Shown here in pieces: positions 32,015 to 41,920 of a stretch of 64,000 nt of DNA. This DNA comes from Streptococcus infantis SK970 (GTDB taxonomy: Bacteria > Bacillota > Bacilli > Lactobacillales > Streptococcaceae), in assembly GCA_000223255.2 (NCBI GenBank), contig AFUT01000003.1, positions 124,001 to 188,000 of the forward strand. The letters are read 5' to 3'. The notes below the pieces were generated by a model. The model ran no database searches. It was not told the DNA's origin and saw only the letters and a list, made by a program, of their open reading frames with translations. The translations under genes and the position numbers were made by a program. Numbering within the stretch: position 1 is the first letter of the stretch; every line of letters begins with the position of its first letter.

Positions 32015-33894
32015 TATCTTGTTGATTTGTCAGATCATATGCTTTTTTCAAAGTATTCAGTATTTCGTCCTCTTCATAAGAACCACGCAAGTAATCTTCC
32101 AAGAGCGGTTTCAAATAATCAGACCAGAGCAACTCATAGTCAAAGTTTACATCTTCTAACTTAAGAAAATAACTTGGTCCGATATGATAATGACTGTTTA
32201 ATTCCTGAACTTTTTCAATTTTAGCATTCAAGTTTCTTAGACGCGCTTTAGCTTCTTCAGCCTTATCACCAAGAGCATCATCTAGCATGCCTAGTTGGCT
32301 TTCAGCAGTAACTTCAACAAAACGGAAACGACGCCGCATTGCAAAATCAAAGGTGTCTACCGAACGGTCAATATCGTTCATGGTTCCGATGATGTAAACA
32401 TTTTCTGGGATATAAAACTTTTCATCATTTTCGTGTAGATTGGCATATTGAGTAGAAACACTCCCCTTCTGACCACGATAGCCAGGATCAACAGAGAAAA
32501 ATAGTTCCCCAAAAATCTTAGAAATCTCACCACGATTGATCTCATCGATGATGAAGACGAATTTCTTATCAGTATCAATTTCTGTTGGGGAAACATAGTC
32601 TTTCAAACCAAATCTCTTTCTCAATGTTTCTAGGACAGTTCTTCCACCACTTTTGTAGTATTCTTGCTTATTATAATTTTTATCTTTATACAACTCGTAA
32701 ACATATTTGCGAGGTATTGACCATCCTGGAACACCACTATCATAATTTACTGACAAATTTTGTCTACTATTAACAGATAAGTAAGATGTTTTTGTTATAT
32801 ATTCTTTTTCTTCAGTAACATTTATATATTCTAAGTAAGAATCCCAAGCCTCATCAAAATTATCTTGTCCTCCAACCAATTGGGCTTCTTTTGCTTTCTG
32901 ACAAAAATCTTTAAAAATACCATCCTGGAGCTTAAACTCAATAGCTCCATCCCCATTTGATACCGGTCTTAACCCCTCCACAAAATCTGTATAGTCATAG
33001 GATGGATGAAACTGAACAAAGCCTATTTGATCTTCGTTACCATCTGTTAATTCTTTTGCAATTTCTTTAGCAAGATAAGTTTTTCCTGTACCAGGTGCAC
33101 CACGGAGAATGAGGTTTTTGGATTGTAGTAGAGTTTGACTCAATGGATAATAAACCTTATATTCTAGAGACATTTTTTCTTCTTTCTTTTCTTTTTCGTC
33201 TAAAAATTGTGTTGAATATTCAAATAAGATACTTCCCAACAATGATGGTTCCAGCTCAGGATACTTTTGCAATACGAGTTGACAAATCTCATGATTCTGA
33301 AGATAAGGCCCCCCTTGATTTTTTTGAGGAAGTAGCTTGTTCCAGAATCTCTTCTGACTATTCATATTTACCCCTAAAAAAGAATGATTCTCAGAATAAA
33401 TACAAAGTAATTTTGTCACCACCGCAGAACGACCAATAAATTCATTCGTAGACTTTTTCATATCAAAAATCGGATTATCAAATTTGAAATGAATACCTTC
33501 TTTAATAATTTCGTACAAATCTGTTTTAATTTAGTAAATCGATGATCCAACTCTGAAAGAGGAATGACTTTATTAGCTTGATCTTTATAACTCTTTGTTT
33601 TTCATTCCAATAAATACCAAATTTTGAAGAACCTCCGCCTCCAATTCCCATAAATAAGGATTTGTATTTTCCCCTCTCAAGACCGTAACAAAAAGAATTG
33701 CTTTGAGCTCCTTTCCCAATGACATATTCATCGATAGACATGGTTAAAATTCTATCAAGTGGCCACTCTTTAAGAAATTCTTCACGTAATTGTTCATTGT
33801 AAATACTATATTTAGATGCGTCTTCTCTTAATCTTATTTTATTTTCTTGGTACCAAGCATAAAAATCTTCCAAACTGACTTTTCTTTTCAGCAT
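31989..33894 (-). CDS. mcrB: McrB-like AAA+ GTPase with distinct N-terminal domain, two apparent frameshifts
   Basis: The restored product is about 635 residues. An N-terminal domain of about 100 residues (LEDFYAWYQEN, then CYGLERGKYKSLFMGIGGGG) is followed by a linker and an AAA+ motor. The motor has Walker A GAPGTGKT (about 266-273), Walker B VFIIDEINRGEISKIFGELF and the McrB hallmark IIGTMNDIDRSVDTFDFAMR. Five- and four-T runs at 33598-33602 and 33524-33527 each need one extra A to join the frames. The ATG at 33894 has AAAGGAG seven bases upstream. With mcrC it forms a type IV system that restricts modified DNA. The N-terminal domain, which should recognise the modified target, is not the DUF3578 domain of E. 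coli McrB as far as I can tell. Confidence 0.85.
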
Positions 33895-33989
33895 CAATCT
33901 TACTCCTTTTATAATAATGTTCGAATTAAAAACTATATATTTCATATATAGAATATCATATCCTATGGAAAATGAAAAGAATTTCTAAA

Positions 33990-34033
33990 GAAAAAGCCCA
34001 GTGTTAGGAGCTTCAACTGCTCTTAACACTAGA
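33990..34033 (-). terminator. Terminator after the Sua5-like gene
   Basis: AGTGTTAAGAGC pairs with GCTCCTAACACT, then GGGC and five T on the minus strand. Confidence 0.75.
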
Positions 34034-34045
34034 CTATTTTGAATC

Positions 34046-34825
34046 TTAATAATACTCACCTTGACGATAGTCCCATGAGTTAAAGGTATCTGATAGATGC
34101 ATCATGATTTTATCAATGTCAAGCCCTTTACGAATCACAATTGGAGCTGGTGAGATTGAGCGTACTCCACCTTGTTCTGGAATGAGTTTGCCGTCTTTAT
34201 CGACCATAGACACCATCACACCTTGTTCGTAGCGTGTTTCAACTGTTTTGTCTGGCTGGATAGATGCAACATAGTCGTCAGCTTCGATAACAAGGTCCAC
34301 TGCTCCTTCGATCCGTTGACCAATTCCTTCAACCTTACCACGATTTCCTTTCCCAGAAGGGTTTGCAGATGAAGCGTAGACCATTTTCCCTTCTTCCCAA
34401 AGTTTGGCTGCCAATTGTTCACCAGCTTTACCAAACTTGATAACGAAACAGCTCGTTCCACGTACGTCTGTCATGAGTTCTTCACGGCCATCACCGTATG
34501 CTTTCAATTTCTCAAAAGCTTCTGGTTTCCATGGAAGGATACAGCCAAGGAGAATGTCTTCATCCCAATGTTTTTGATAGAAGGCTTCAATTTCAGGATT
34601 TAGCTGCGCTAAAGCTCGAAGCTCATCCATGCTACCACATAGGACTACTCCTGGTTTATTACGATTACGTTCTTTGGCTTCAAACTTGCGTTCAAGACCT
34701 GCCTTATCGCTAGTCATGATAATGTAACCAACTTTTGTAGGGCAAACGATACAGCCGCCTTCGCCTTTTAAAATGTCATAGCCTTCTTGTGAAAGTGTTC
34801 CGTTCCATTGAATGTGTTTTGTCAT
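34046..34825 (-). CDS. Sua5/YciO/YrdC-family protein
   Basis: A 259-residue protein with the YrdC fold: GGCIVCPTKVGYIIMTSDKAG matches the PT-x-T-x-Y-G-L entry region, and VYASSANPSGKGNRGKVEGI matches the SANxSG motif. True TsaC/Sua5 makes threonylcarbamoyl-adenylate for the t6A tRNA base; this protein is diverged (CPTKVGY in place of the usual PTDTVYGL) and is probably a paralogue of unknown substrate. It starts 27 bases after leuD with no terminator between, so it is likely expressed from the leucine operon. A terminator follows. Confidence 0.8.
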   Translation of the reverse strand: MTKHIQWNGTLSQEGYDILKGEGGCIVCPTKVGYIIMTSDKAGLERKFEAKERNRNKPGVVLCGSMDELRALAQLNPEIEAFYQKHWDEDILLGCILPWKPEAFEKLKAYGDGREELMTDVRGTSCFVIKFGKAGEQLAAKLWEEGKMVYASSANPSGKGNRGKVEGIGQRIEGAVDLVIEADDYVASIQPDKTVETRYEQGVMVSMVDKDGKLIPEQGGVRSISPAPIVIRKGLDIDKIMMHLSDTFNSWDYRQGEYY

Positions 34826-34852
34826 AGTTCTATTTCCTTTTCTGAATTTATT

Positions 34853-35446
34853 CTAATCCTGCCAGTAGGCTGGGCGTTGTTTTTCATAAGAGGCAATCAA
34901 GTCTTCATACTGCAAAGTAATACCGATATCATCCAAACCATTTAAGAGCTTGTGTTTCCATTCGCTATCAATTTCGAAATTGAATTCTCCGACTGGTGAG
35001 ATGATTTTCTGTTGTTCCAAGTCGACCGTCACTTGGTCAGTTGGTTGGAGCTGGGCAAGTTTTTCTCTAACTTCCCTTGGTTGAACAATTGGCAACATAC
35101 CATTATTGAGCTCATTATTGTAATGAATATCTCCAAAAGATCCTGCAATTACGACCTTAAAACCATAGTCTGCTAGCGCCCAAGCTGCGTGCTCTCTAGA
35201 AGAACCAGCTCCAAAATTATCCCCTGTAATGAGGATAGTAGCTTTACGATATTCAGGTCTGTTAAAGACAAAGTCTGGATCCTCAGTATACTTATCATCC
35301 AAATAACGCCAAGCATACATGAGGAATTTGCCAAAGCCTTTCTTGTCAATCAACTTCAGAAACTGTTTGGGAAGAATTTGGTCGGTATCGATATTGTCAT
35401 TCATCAGAGGAACGGTCGTTCCCGTATAAACTGTAAATTTCTCCAT
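34853..35446 (-). CDS. leuD: 3-isopropylmalate dehydratase small subunit
   Basis: A 197-residue LeuD, the swivel-domain subunit of isopropylmalate isomerase. The [11 protein letters not shown] segment near residue 20 and [21 protein letters not shown] near 75-95 are diagnostic. It works with LeuC to convert 2-isopropylmalate to 3-isopropylmalate. It starts nine bases after leuC and is the last biosynthetic gene of the leu operon, followed by the Sua5-like gene. No frameshift. Confidence 0.97.
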   Translation of the reverse strand: MEKFTVYTGTTVPLMNDNIDTDQILPKQFLKLIDKKGFGKFLMYAWRYLDDKYTEDPDFVFNRPEYRKATILITGDNFGAGSSREHAAWALADYGFKVVIAGSFGDIHYNNELNNGMLPIVQPREVREKLAQLQPTDQVTVDLEQQKIISPVGEFNFEIDSEWKHKLLNGLDDIGITLQYEDLIASYEKQRPAYWQD

Positions 35447-35455
35447 ATCCTCTCC

Positions 35456-36838
35456 TTACTGAGCTTCTGGCATTTTCCGTACATCTACGAAACGTCCTGC
35501 GATTGCTGCCGCAGCTGCCATGGCTGGACTACAGAGATGAGTCTTAGCACCAAAGCCTTGTCGATCTTCAAAGTTACGGTTGCTGGTTGAGGCGCAGTGA
35601 ACGCCATCAGGTACCTTGTCGGGATTCATCCCTAGGCACATTGAGCAACCTGGGTCTCTCCACTCAAAACCAGCATCCAGAAAGACCTTATCCAAGCCCA
35701 ACTTCTCAGCAGCTCGTTTCACAGGACGAGAGCCAGGAACTACAATTGCTGTTAGATTGGGAGCTATTTTCTTTCCTTTGACAAATCGCGCAGCCAATTG
35801 TAAATCGCTTAGACGAGCATTGGTACAAGATCCAATAAAAATATAACCTAGTTCAATATCCGCTGGCTTTTGACCAGGCTCCAAGTTCATGTAATTATAA
35901 GCTCGCTCATCATTCATATCCTTAATCTCTGGGAAGCTACTGTCAAAGTCAACCCCCATAGCAGGATTAGTTCCCCAAGTCACCATAGGAGCCAATTCTG
36001 AGACATCCAAACGAATAACCTTATCATAAACAGCATCTTCATCACTAACCAGTCTTTTCCAATCAGCTACTGCTGCATCAAAATCCTTGGGAACACACTC
36101 TCGACCCTTCAAATAATCATAAGTCCTCTGATCTGGATTCATAATTCCCATCTTAGAGCCAAACTCGATAGACATATTGCAGATAGTCATACGCTCTTCC
36201 ATGCTAAGTGCATCAATGGCCTGACCTCGATACTCCACCACGTAGCCAACACCACAAGCAACACCGTATTTGGCAATCAAGGCTAGAATGAAATCTTTGG
36301 CATAAACCCCTTTTTGAGGAACTCCTGTGAATTCTACCAACATTTTCTTGGGTTTAACTTGCCAAATGGTTTGAGTAGCAAAGACATGTTCAACCTCACT
36401 GGTTCCAATACCGAAGGCAATAGCTCCAAAAGCTCCGTGAGTTGCAGTATGGCTATCACCACAGACGATAAATTTTCCTGGTTGGGTTCTTCCTGTTTCT
36501 GGACCAACCATGTGAACGATACCTTGTTTTTCTGAACCGTGGGCTGCATGCTCAATCCCAAACTCCTCAACATTTTCTGCCAACTTATCAATTTGAGCCT
36601 TAGAAATCACATCTCGAATATCGTAAATATTGACCGTTGGTACATTGTGGTCAAAGGTTCCAAATGTCAAGTCTGGTCTTCTCAGTCTACGTCCTGCATC
36701 TCGTAATCCTTGAAAAGCTTGAGGACTGGTCACCTCGTGGATATAGTGCTGATCTACATACATGAGTTGAGGTTGTCCCTCTGCTCCTGTAATCACATGG
36801 AGGTCCCATAGTTTATCAAAAATTGATTTTCCTGCCAT
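35456..36838 (-). CDS. leuC: 3-isopropylmalate dehydratase large subunit
   Basis: A 460-residue aconitase-family subunit. The Fe-S ligands are in [13 protein letters not shown] and [17 protein letters not shown], and [27 protein letters not shown] is the conserved substrate region. With LeuD it isomerises isopropylmalate. It lies three bases after the small membrane-protein gene and nine before leuD. Length and frame are normal. Confidence 0.98.
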   Translation of the reverse strand: MAGKSIFDKLWDLHVITGAEGQPQLMYVDQHYIHEVTSPQAFQGLRDAGRRLRRPDLTFGTFDHNVPTVNIYDIRDVISKAQIDKLAENVEEFGIEHAAHGSEKQGIVHMVGPETGRTQPGKFIVCGDSHTATHGAFGAIAFGIGTSEVEHVFATQTIWQVKPKKMLVEFTGVPQKGVYAKDFILALIAKYGVACGVGYVVEYRGQAIDALSMEERMTICNMSIEFGSKMGIMNPDQRTYDYLKGRECVPKDFDAAVADWKRLVSDEDAVYDKVIRLDVSELAPMVTWGTNPAMGVDFDSSFPEIKDMNDERAYNYMNLEPGQKPADIELGYIFIGSCTNARLSDLQLAARFVKGKKIAPNLTAIVVPGSRPVKRAAEKLGLDKVFLDAGFEWRDPGCSMCLGMNPDKVPDGVHCASTSNRNFEDRQGFGAKTHLCSPAMAAAAAIAGRFVDVRKMPEAQ

Positions 36839-36841
36839 CCA

Positions 36842-37111
36842 TTACCTCCATACAAAATACAATGCTACTAGTGTAGTCACTATTCCTAGGAACCAAACCG
36901 TTTTAAAATACCATTTTCTAGTCTTGTGATGAAAGGTGATTCCTGCTAACCAGGCACCAAAGCCACCACACAAGAATGCAAATGATAATAAATATTTTTC
37001 AGGGATGCGCCAAGCACCTCTTTTTGCTTTAGATTTATCAATACCATAAATCATAAATATCAATAGATTCCAAATCAAAATAGCAAAAGTAATTCCTTGA
37101 TTTATCTTCAT
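36842..37111 (-). CDS. DUF1294 small membrane protein inside the leu operon
   Basis: An 89-residue protein with three to four hydrophobic segments and the DUF1294 core: [20 protein letters not shown], then [21 protein letters not shown]. The family is of unknown function. Its ATG overlaps the leuB stop (ATGA) and its stop is three bases before leuC, so it is translated as part of the leu mRNA. A role linked to leucine or its precursors is possible, but only position supports it. Confidence 0.88.
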   Translation of the reverse strand: MKINQGITFAILIWNLLIFMIYGIDKSKAKRGAWRIPEKYLLSFAFLCGGFGAWLAGITFHHKTRKWYFKTVWFLGIVTTLVALYFVWR

Positions 37112-38144
37112 AATCTTTCAATGATGGCTTCTGTCATTTCTCTAGTCGAAGCCAGCCCTCCTATATCTCTCGTTAAAATTCCTGCTGCTAAAGTTTGTTC
37201 AACAGCACACTCGATACGCTCCGCATCATCATAACGTTCAAAACTATAACGCAACATCATAGCAACTGATAGTATCATGGAAATCGGATTGGCAATGCCT
37301 TGGCCTGCTATATCAGGCGCCGAACCATGAATGGGTTCATAGAGACTCGGCCCATTCTCAGAGTGACTGGCTGATGGCATGACACCAAGTGTACCTGATA
37401 GAACACTTGATTCGTCTGATAGGATGTCTCCAAATAGATTCTCTGTCACGATAACATCAAACTTAGCTGGATTGGTAATCATGAGCATAGCAGCTGAGTC
37501 GACCAACTGGTGTTCCAGGATTACATCTGGATAATCTTGCGCAACATCCTCAGCCACTCTGCGCCAAAGTTTTGATGTTGCCAAAACATTTTGCTTGTCA
37601 ATACTGGTAAGGATTTTTCTCCGACTTCTTGCGATTTCAAAGGCTTTTCGAATAATCCGTTCTACTTCCTCATAGCTATAATCGTTGATATCACGCGCTT
37701 TTTTTCTTCAAGGATATGATCACCAAAGTAAATCCCACCTGTCAACTCACGCACTACAACAAAATCAACACCATTAATTCGTTCAGGTTTGAGAGGAGAT
37801 AAATGCTTGAGACTCTCAAAAATTTTAACCGGACGAATATTGGCATAAAGATTCAATTCCTTGCGGAGAGCCAATAGCCCTTGTTCAGGGCGAACTGGAG
37901 CATCATCATACTGAGGATTTCCGATTGCAGCAAGGAGAATAGCATCTGATTCTCTAGCAGCTTTGAGTGTTTCATCTGGTAAAGGATGTCCTGTAGCATC
38001 AATACCTTCACCACCAAAAGGTTGTCTGTCTATCTCAAAATAAAATCCTGTTTTTTCAGCTATCGATGCAAGAATTTCTAAACCAGCTTCCATGATTTCT
38101 GGTCCAATCCCATCCCCTGCAAGGGCAACTATTTTCTTTGTCAT
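37108..38144 (-). CDS. leuB: 3-isopropylmalate dehydrogenase, apparent frameshift
   Basis: Isocitrate/isopropylmalate dehydrogenase family. The N-terminal part has [16 protein letters not shown] and ends LEEKK. After one A is added to the seven-T run at 37699-37705 it continues as [15 protein letters not shown] through the metal site in [18 protein letters not shown]-type sequence and [17 protein letters not shown]. The restored length is 345 residues, typical. It oxidises 3-isopropylmalate with NAD+. It sits 11 bases after leuA and overlaps the DUF1294 gene. The break is most likely a sequence error. Confidence 0.94.
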
Positions 38145-38155
38145 GGTATTCTCCT

Positions 38156-39717
38156 TTAAAGACTAGGCATGTCGCGGTAGGAAATATTTGGACCGATCTC
38201 GCCAGTATTCTCTTTTTGAACAAAGGTATTGGCATTGATATAGGCAATTGCTGAAGCCTTCAACACATCAAAATCAAGTCCGGCTGCGTTAAAGATTGTT
38301 TCAGTATCTCTGTTTTCAACAGTAACCAAAACCCGTGCCTGAGCATCAATCCCGTCTGTTACTGCATCAATTGTGTAGGATACCAAGCGAACAGATTGAT
38401 TAAAGAATTTGTCGATAGCGTTAAAGATAGCCTCAACCGAACCTTGTCCTGATGCATTAAATTCAACCTTTTCACCATCCAAATTAGCCAAGCTAACAGT
38501 CGCTTCAATATCATTTTCCGCATGAGTTTGGAGTTGTAGATCATCGAAGTGGAACCCTTCTGGATTTTCAACCATGGTACCAGCTACTAGAGCTCGAATA
38601 TCTGCGTCAGTGACTTCTTGCTTCTTATCAGCCAAAGCCTTAAACTTAGTAAAGAGTGGCTTGATATCTTCGTCTGTAAAGTCTAGGGACAAATCTCTTA
38701 GTTTCTCAACAAAAGCATGGCGACCAGACAATTTTCCAAGCGGAAGACTGTTGCTCTTAACACCTACCAGTTCAGGTGTGATGATTTCATAAGTAAGTGG
38801 ATTTTTAAGAACTCCGTCTTGGTGAATACCTGATTCATGAGAGAAGGCATTTCCACCGACAACTGCCTTATTTTTGGGAACTGGAATCCCTGAGAAGCGA
38901 GAGACCATTTCGGACGTATTAATCGTTTCGTTTAGGACGATACTTGTCTCTGCTTGGTAATAATCTTGGCGAATATTGAGCGCCACTGCTATTTCTTCAA
39001 GGGCTGCATTACCAGCTCGCTCCCCGATACCATTGATGGTTCCTTCAACTCGTCCTGCACCATTCTTTACAGCAGCGAGGCTATTTGCTACTGCCATTCC
39101 GAGGTCATCATGACAGTGAGGAGAATAAATAATCTGACGGTCTGTTTGGACATTGTCAATCAGATATTTAAAGATACTTCCGTATTCCTCTGGAGTTGTA
39201 AAACCTACTGTGTCAGGAATATTGATATAGGTTGCACCTGCGTCTACCGCAGTTTGAACGACTTGTAGGAGAAAGTCTAGCTCGGTTCTTGTCGCATCTT
39301 CTGGAGAGAATTCTACTACTTCAAATTTAGAACGTGCATAGGAAACATGTTCACTGATAGCTTCCAATATCTCCTCTTTGCTTTTATTCAACTTAAATTC
39401 ACGATGAATAGGACTAGTAGCAATAAAGACATGGATTTGTGGATACTTAGCATCCTTCAGTGCCTCATAACAAGCGTCAATATCAGATTTTATAGAACGA
39501 GCTAAGCCTGTTACGGCTGTTTTTTCATAGCCTTAGCAATTTCTTGAACAGCTCTAAATGAATCTGGACTCGCCGCCGGAAAACCAGCTTCGATAGCCGA
39601 AATACCCCATTTCTCCAGCTGTCTTGCGGTGGCAACCTTTTCCTTTATTGAAAAATTGACACCTGGTGTCTGCTCACCATCTCGGAGACTGGTATCTAAA
39701 AACTCAACTACACGCAT
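38156..39717 (-). CDS. leuA: 2-isopropylmalate synthase, apparent frameshift
   Basis: First enzyme of leucine synthesis, condensing acetyl-CoA and 2-oxoisovalerate. It starts [19 protein letters not shown] (the DTSLRDGEQ metal-site motif), with AAGGGAG upstream. The six-T run at 39520-39525 interrupts the frame after IAKAMKK; one A restores [10 protein letters not shown] and a 520-residue protein, the normal size. Later motifs are [30 protein letters not shown] and the C-terminal LeuA regulatory domain that binds leucine. It is preceded by a leader-peptide attenuator, a promoter and a CodY box. Confidence 0.95.
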
Positions 39718-39747
39718 GAGAATTCTCCCTTCACATTTTCGATATAG

Positions 39748-39783
39748 AAAAAACATCTCGCTCGGAGTTCCGAGCGAGATGTT
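39748..39783 (-). terminator. leu attenuator terminator
   Basis: AACATCTCGCTCGGA pairs perfectly with TCCGAGCGAGATGTT, followed by six T on the minus strand, between the leader peptide and leuA. A second, preceding stem GGACTAGTGC/GCATTAGTCC (39812-39835) begins at the end of the leader reading frame. Confidence 0.92.
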
Positions 39784-39828
39784 GATATACTCCCGCTTGG
39801 TAAGCCAAACAGGACTAATGCTTCTGCA

Positions 39829-39882
39829 CTAGTCCGAGTATCTCAACAACAAAGCAAATTGATTAAACTTAGCTGTTCTCAT
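39829..39882 (-). CDS. leuL: leu operon leader peptide
   Basis: A 17-codon frame encoding MRTAKFNQFALLLRYSD, with AAAGGAG ten bases upstream of the ATG. Three consecutive Leu codons (TTG TTG TTG) occupy positions 11-13. Its TAG overlaps the first stem of a two-hairpin structure that ends in an intrinsic terminator before leuA. This is the layout of transcription attenuation by ribosome stalling: when leucyl-tRNA is scarce the ribosome stops at the Leu codons and changes the pairing so the terminator does not form. TTG is a good choice if the cognate tRNA is limiting. Inference from structure only. Confidence 0.85.
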   Translation of the reverse strand: MRTAKFNQFALLLRYSD

Positions 39883-39918
39883 GTTTGACTTTCTCCTTTG
39901 TTTGATGTCTTGTTTAGT

Positions 39919-39974
39919 ATTCTAGCATAGGGAAAACTGCTTGTCAAGAAAAAATCCAATATTTTCTGAAAATT
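39919..39974 (-). promoter_or_regulatory. leu promoter with upstream CodY box
   Basis: TTGACA (39942-39947) and TAGAAT (39919-39924) are 17 bases apart on the minus strand. Just upstream, AATTTTCAGAAAATA (39960-39974) matches the CodY consensus AATTTTCWGAAAATT at 14 of 15 positions. CodY bound with branched-chain amino acids should repress the operon, giving a second layer over attenuation. Confidence 0.88.
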
Positions 39975-40027
39975 TCTTCAGTACAGAATATTTTGCTAAT
40001 TGAAAGTGTTTGAAAAAATATATAATT

Positions 40028-40684
40028 TCATTTTTTTGAAGTCAAAAAGTAACTTTTCTCAAATAATTCAAGTAGCTTCTGATCAGTTAGAGTATCGTCT
40101 AGAGGAATACTGATCCAATAGCGTTTATTCATATGAAAGGCAGGATAAATCCCTCTTTCTGCTAACAAATCAGAAACCAAATCATGTTTTAAATTAACAA
40201 CTTCCACTAGTCCTTCTTGTGTCTTATCAAGTTTTTCCCAAGAAATCTTCATAAGTACTGCATACCACTTCTGATTATCTTCATGGCGGAGAACAGCCGT
40301 ATCAGGTGATTTTTCCCATAAATATTCTAATTGATTTTCATACTTTTCTTGAACATGTGACATAATTCTCTTAGTCTGTGGACAGAAAAACTCCTGTACT
40401 TCAAAACAGGCCTTTCGAATGTCAAAAAGTTTCTCTAGGCATGCCTCTCGAACACTTCCAACAAAAGTTCCTCTCATGTTTTCCATGTGGACTTGAGGAT
40501 AGAGTTCTCCAGTTTCTTGGTCATACACTTGAAAACTTAAGTCCCCATTCTCAACTGTAACCATCATGAGAAAATCTCCCTGCAAGATAGTCGAACTATA
40601 GATCCATACACCTTGATTTTCTACAAATCCATACTCTTTAGCCTTTTTACTATTAAACTGATAGGCTTTAAAAATTTCAAACAT
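40028..40684 (-). CDS. MmcQ/YjbR-family protein (DUF419)
   Basis: A 218-residue cytoplasmic protein. The C-terminal half has the YjbR-type DNA-binding fold: WYAVLMKISWEKLDK, then VVNLKHDLVSDLLAERGIYPAFHMNKRYWISIPLD, the family signature region. The N-terminal half is an extra domain seen in the longer streptococcal form. The function is unknown. The ATG at 40684 follows a hairpin (AACTGCTA/TAGCAGTT) and no clear ribosome site is adjacent; AAAGGA lies upstream of the hairpin. It is 43 bases downstream of cutC. Confidence 0.82.
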   Translation of the reverse strand: MFEIFKAYQFNSKKAKEYGFVENQGVWIYSSTILQGDFLMMVTVENGDLSFQVYDQETGELYPQVHMENMRGTFVGSVREACLEKLFDIRKACFEVQEFFCPQTKRIMSHVQEKYENQLEYLWEKSPDTAVLRHEDNQKWYAVLMKISWEKLDKTQEGLVEVVNLKHDLVSDLLAERGIYPAFHMNKRYWISIPLDDTLTDQKLLELFEKSYFLTSKK

Positions 40685-40727
40685 AAGCGAAAACTGCTAC
40701 CATAAGCTAGCAGTTCCTTTCTATTTT

Positions 40728-41360
40728 TTAAAAGACAACCTTTGTTCCATGTAATTGTGTCACGCCCAGTTGGTCAATAAAGGTTTGACGGTTGTCCATG
40801 TCAATCCCCCCACCAGGTAAAATTTCAATTTTTCCTGCAGCGTGTTCTAAAATTCTGCGGTAGTGAGCAAAACGTTTCTCTAACGAGTCGCCAGATACAC
40901 CAGCTCGAGTGAGGATGCGTGTTACACCAGCCTGGCTGAGCCAATCAATAGCTTCCAACTGGTCTTCATCGCTCAAATCATCGAAAGCCATATGGAAGAC
41001 AATCTCCATACCTTTAGATGCAGCAATCAACTTTTCAAGGTTAGCCTTATCCAATTTCTTATCTGCTGTTAAGGCACCAAAGACAACCCCTTGGCTACCT
41101 GCTTGAGCAGTTAGACGAATATCCTCGAGCATAATAGAAATCTCGAGGTCATTGTAAACAAAGTCACCACCACGTGGACGAATCATCGTCATGATAGTCG
41201 TATCGTAGTTTGATGCAAGTTTAACAGCTGCCTTGGTTACTCCGTAGCTTGGTGTCGTTCCACCAACTGCTAAATTATCACAGAGCTCAATACGGCGAGC
41301 TCCAGCTTGCATAGCCTTTTCAAGCAAGGTAACATTTTCTGCACAAAATTCGTAAATCAT
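40728..41360 (-). CDS. cutC: CutC-family protein
   Basis: A 210-residue TIM-barrel CutC. The start MIYEFCAENVTLLEKAM and RIELCDNLAVGGTTPSYG are diagnostic, and MTMIRPRGGDFVYND and LPGGGID follow. It was named for copper tolerance, but the biochemical role is uncertain. AAGGAG lies upstream of the ATG, and an extended -10 TGATATAAT lies about 35 bases before it. The MmcQ-like gene follows. Confidence 0.93.
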   Translation of the reverse strand: MIYEFCAENVTLLEKAMQAGARRIELCDNLAVGGTTPSYGVTKAAVKLASNYDTTIMTMIRPRGGDFVYNDLEISIMLEDIRLTAQAGSQGVVFGALTADKKLDKANLEKLIAASKGMEIVFHMAFDDLSDEDQLEAIDWLSQAGVTRILTRAGVSGDSLEKRFAHYRRILEHAAGKIEILPGGGIDMDNRQTFIDQLGVTQLHGTKVVF

Positions 41361-41452
41361 TTGATACTCCTTGACGGTTTCTTTAATATTATTATATCAT
41401 ATTGTTTTAAGTAACCCCTACTTTTTATCAAGGAAAATCATTACTTTTTTAG

Positions 41453-41812
41453 CTATTCTTTATCTGGTATTACCTTAAAGAGATAATAGGTTATAAATAC
41501 TGTTAAGCAGCCTAAAGCAATTTTTACAGGTAAGAGCGGAGCAAAATAAATGGAGATTCCCATCAAAATATAAATCGATACGATAATCTTTTTCTTACGT
41601 TCACGCGCAATAGACTTAGTTTCTCTAAAGTCCGCAACATAGGTTTGATAAAGCTTGGTATGATAGAGCCAATCTTCAAAACGTTTAGAAGATTTTGAAA
41701 AACAAGCTATTGACAACAAGAGAAAGGGTGTTGTCGGTAATAGTGGCAAGGCAACTCCAACGATTGCTAAAGCTAAAGAAATGAATCCAATGCAAAGATA
41801 AATAATGCGCAT
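41453..41812 (-). CDS. YbaN-family inner membrane protein (DUF454)
   Basis: A 119-residue protein with about three or four hydrophobic segments. VGVALPLLPTTPFLLLSIACFSKSSKRFEDWL is the DUF454 signature region (about residues 20-50). The function is unknown. It stands between topA, whose terminator precedes it, and cutC. The ATG at 41812 is preceded by AGGAGT. No odd features. Confidence 0.85.
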   Translation of the reverse strand: MRIIYLCIGFISLALAIVGVALPLLPTTPFLLLSIACFSKSSKRFEDWLYHTKLYQTYVADFRETKSIARERKKKIIVSIYILMGISIYFAPLLPVKIALGCLTVFITYYLFKVIPDKE

Positions 41813-41882
41813 ATCTACTCCTAAGTAAGAATAATCTTCTTCTAGTTAAGCATAAAAAGATAAAATCTGTCAAGTTTAAATT

Positions 41883-41911
41883 AAAAAGAGCTGAAATTAT
41901 CATTTCAGCCC
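41883..41911 (-). terminator. topA terminator
   Basis: GGGCTGAAAT pairs with ATTTCAGCTC, followed by five T on the minus strand. Confidence 0.85.
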
Positions 41912-41920
41912 TAATTATTT

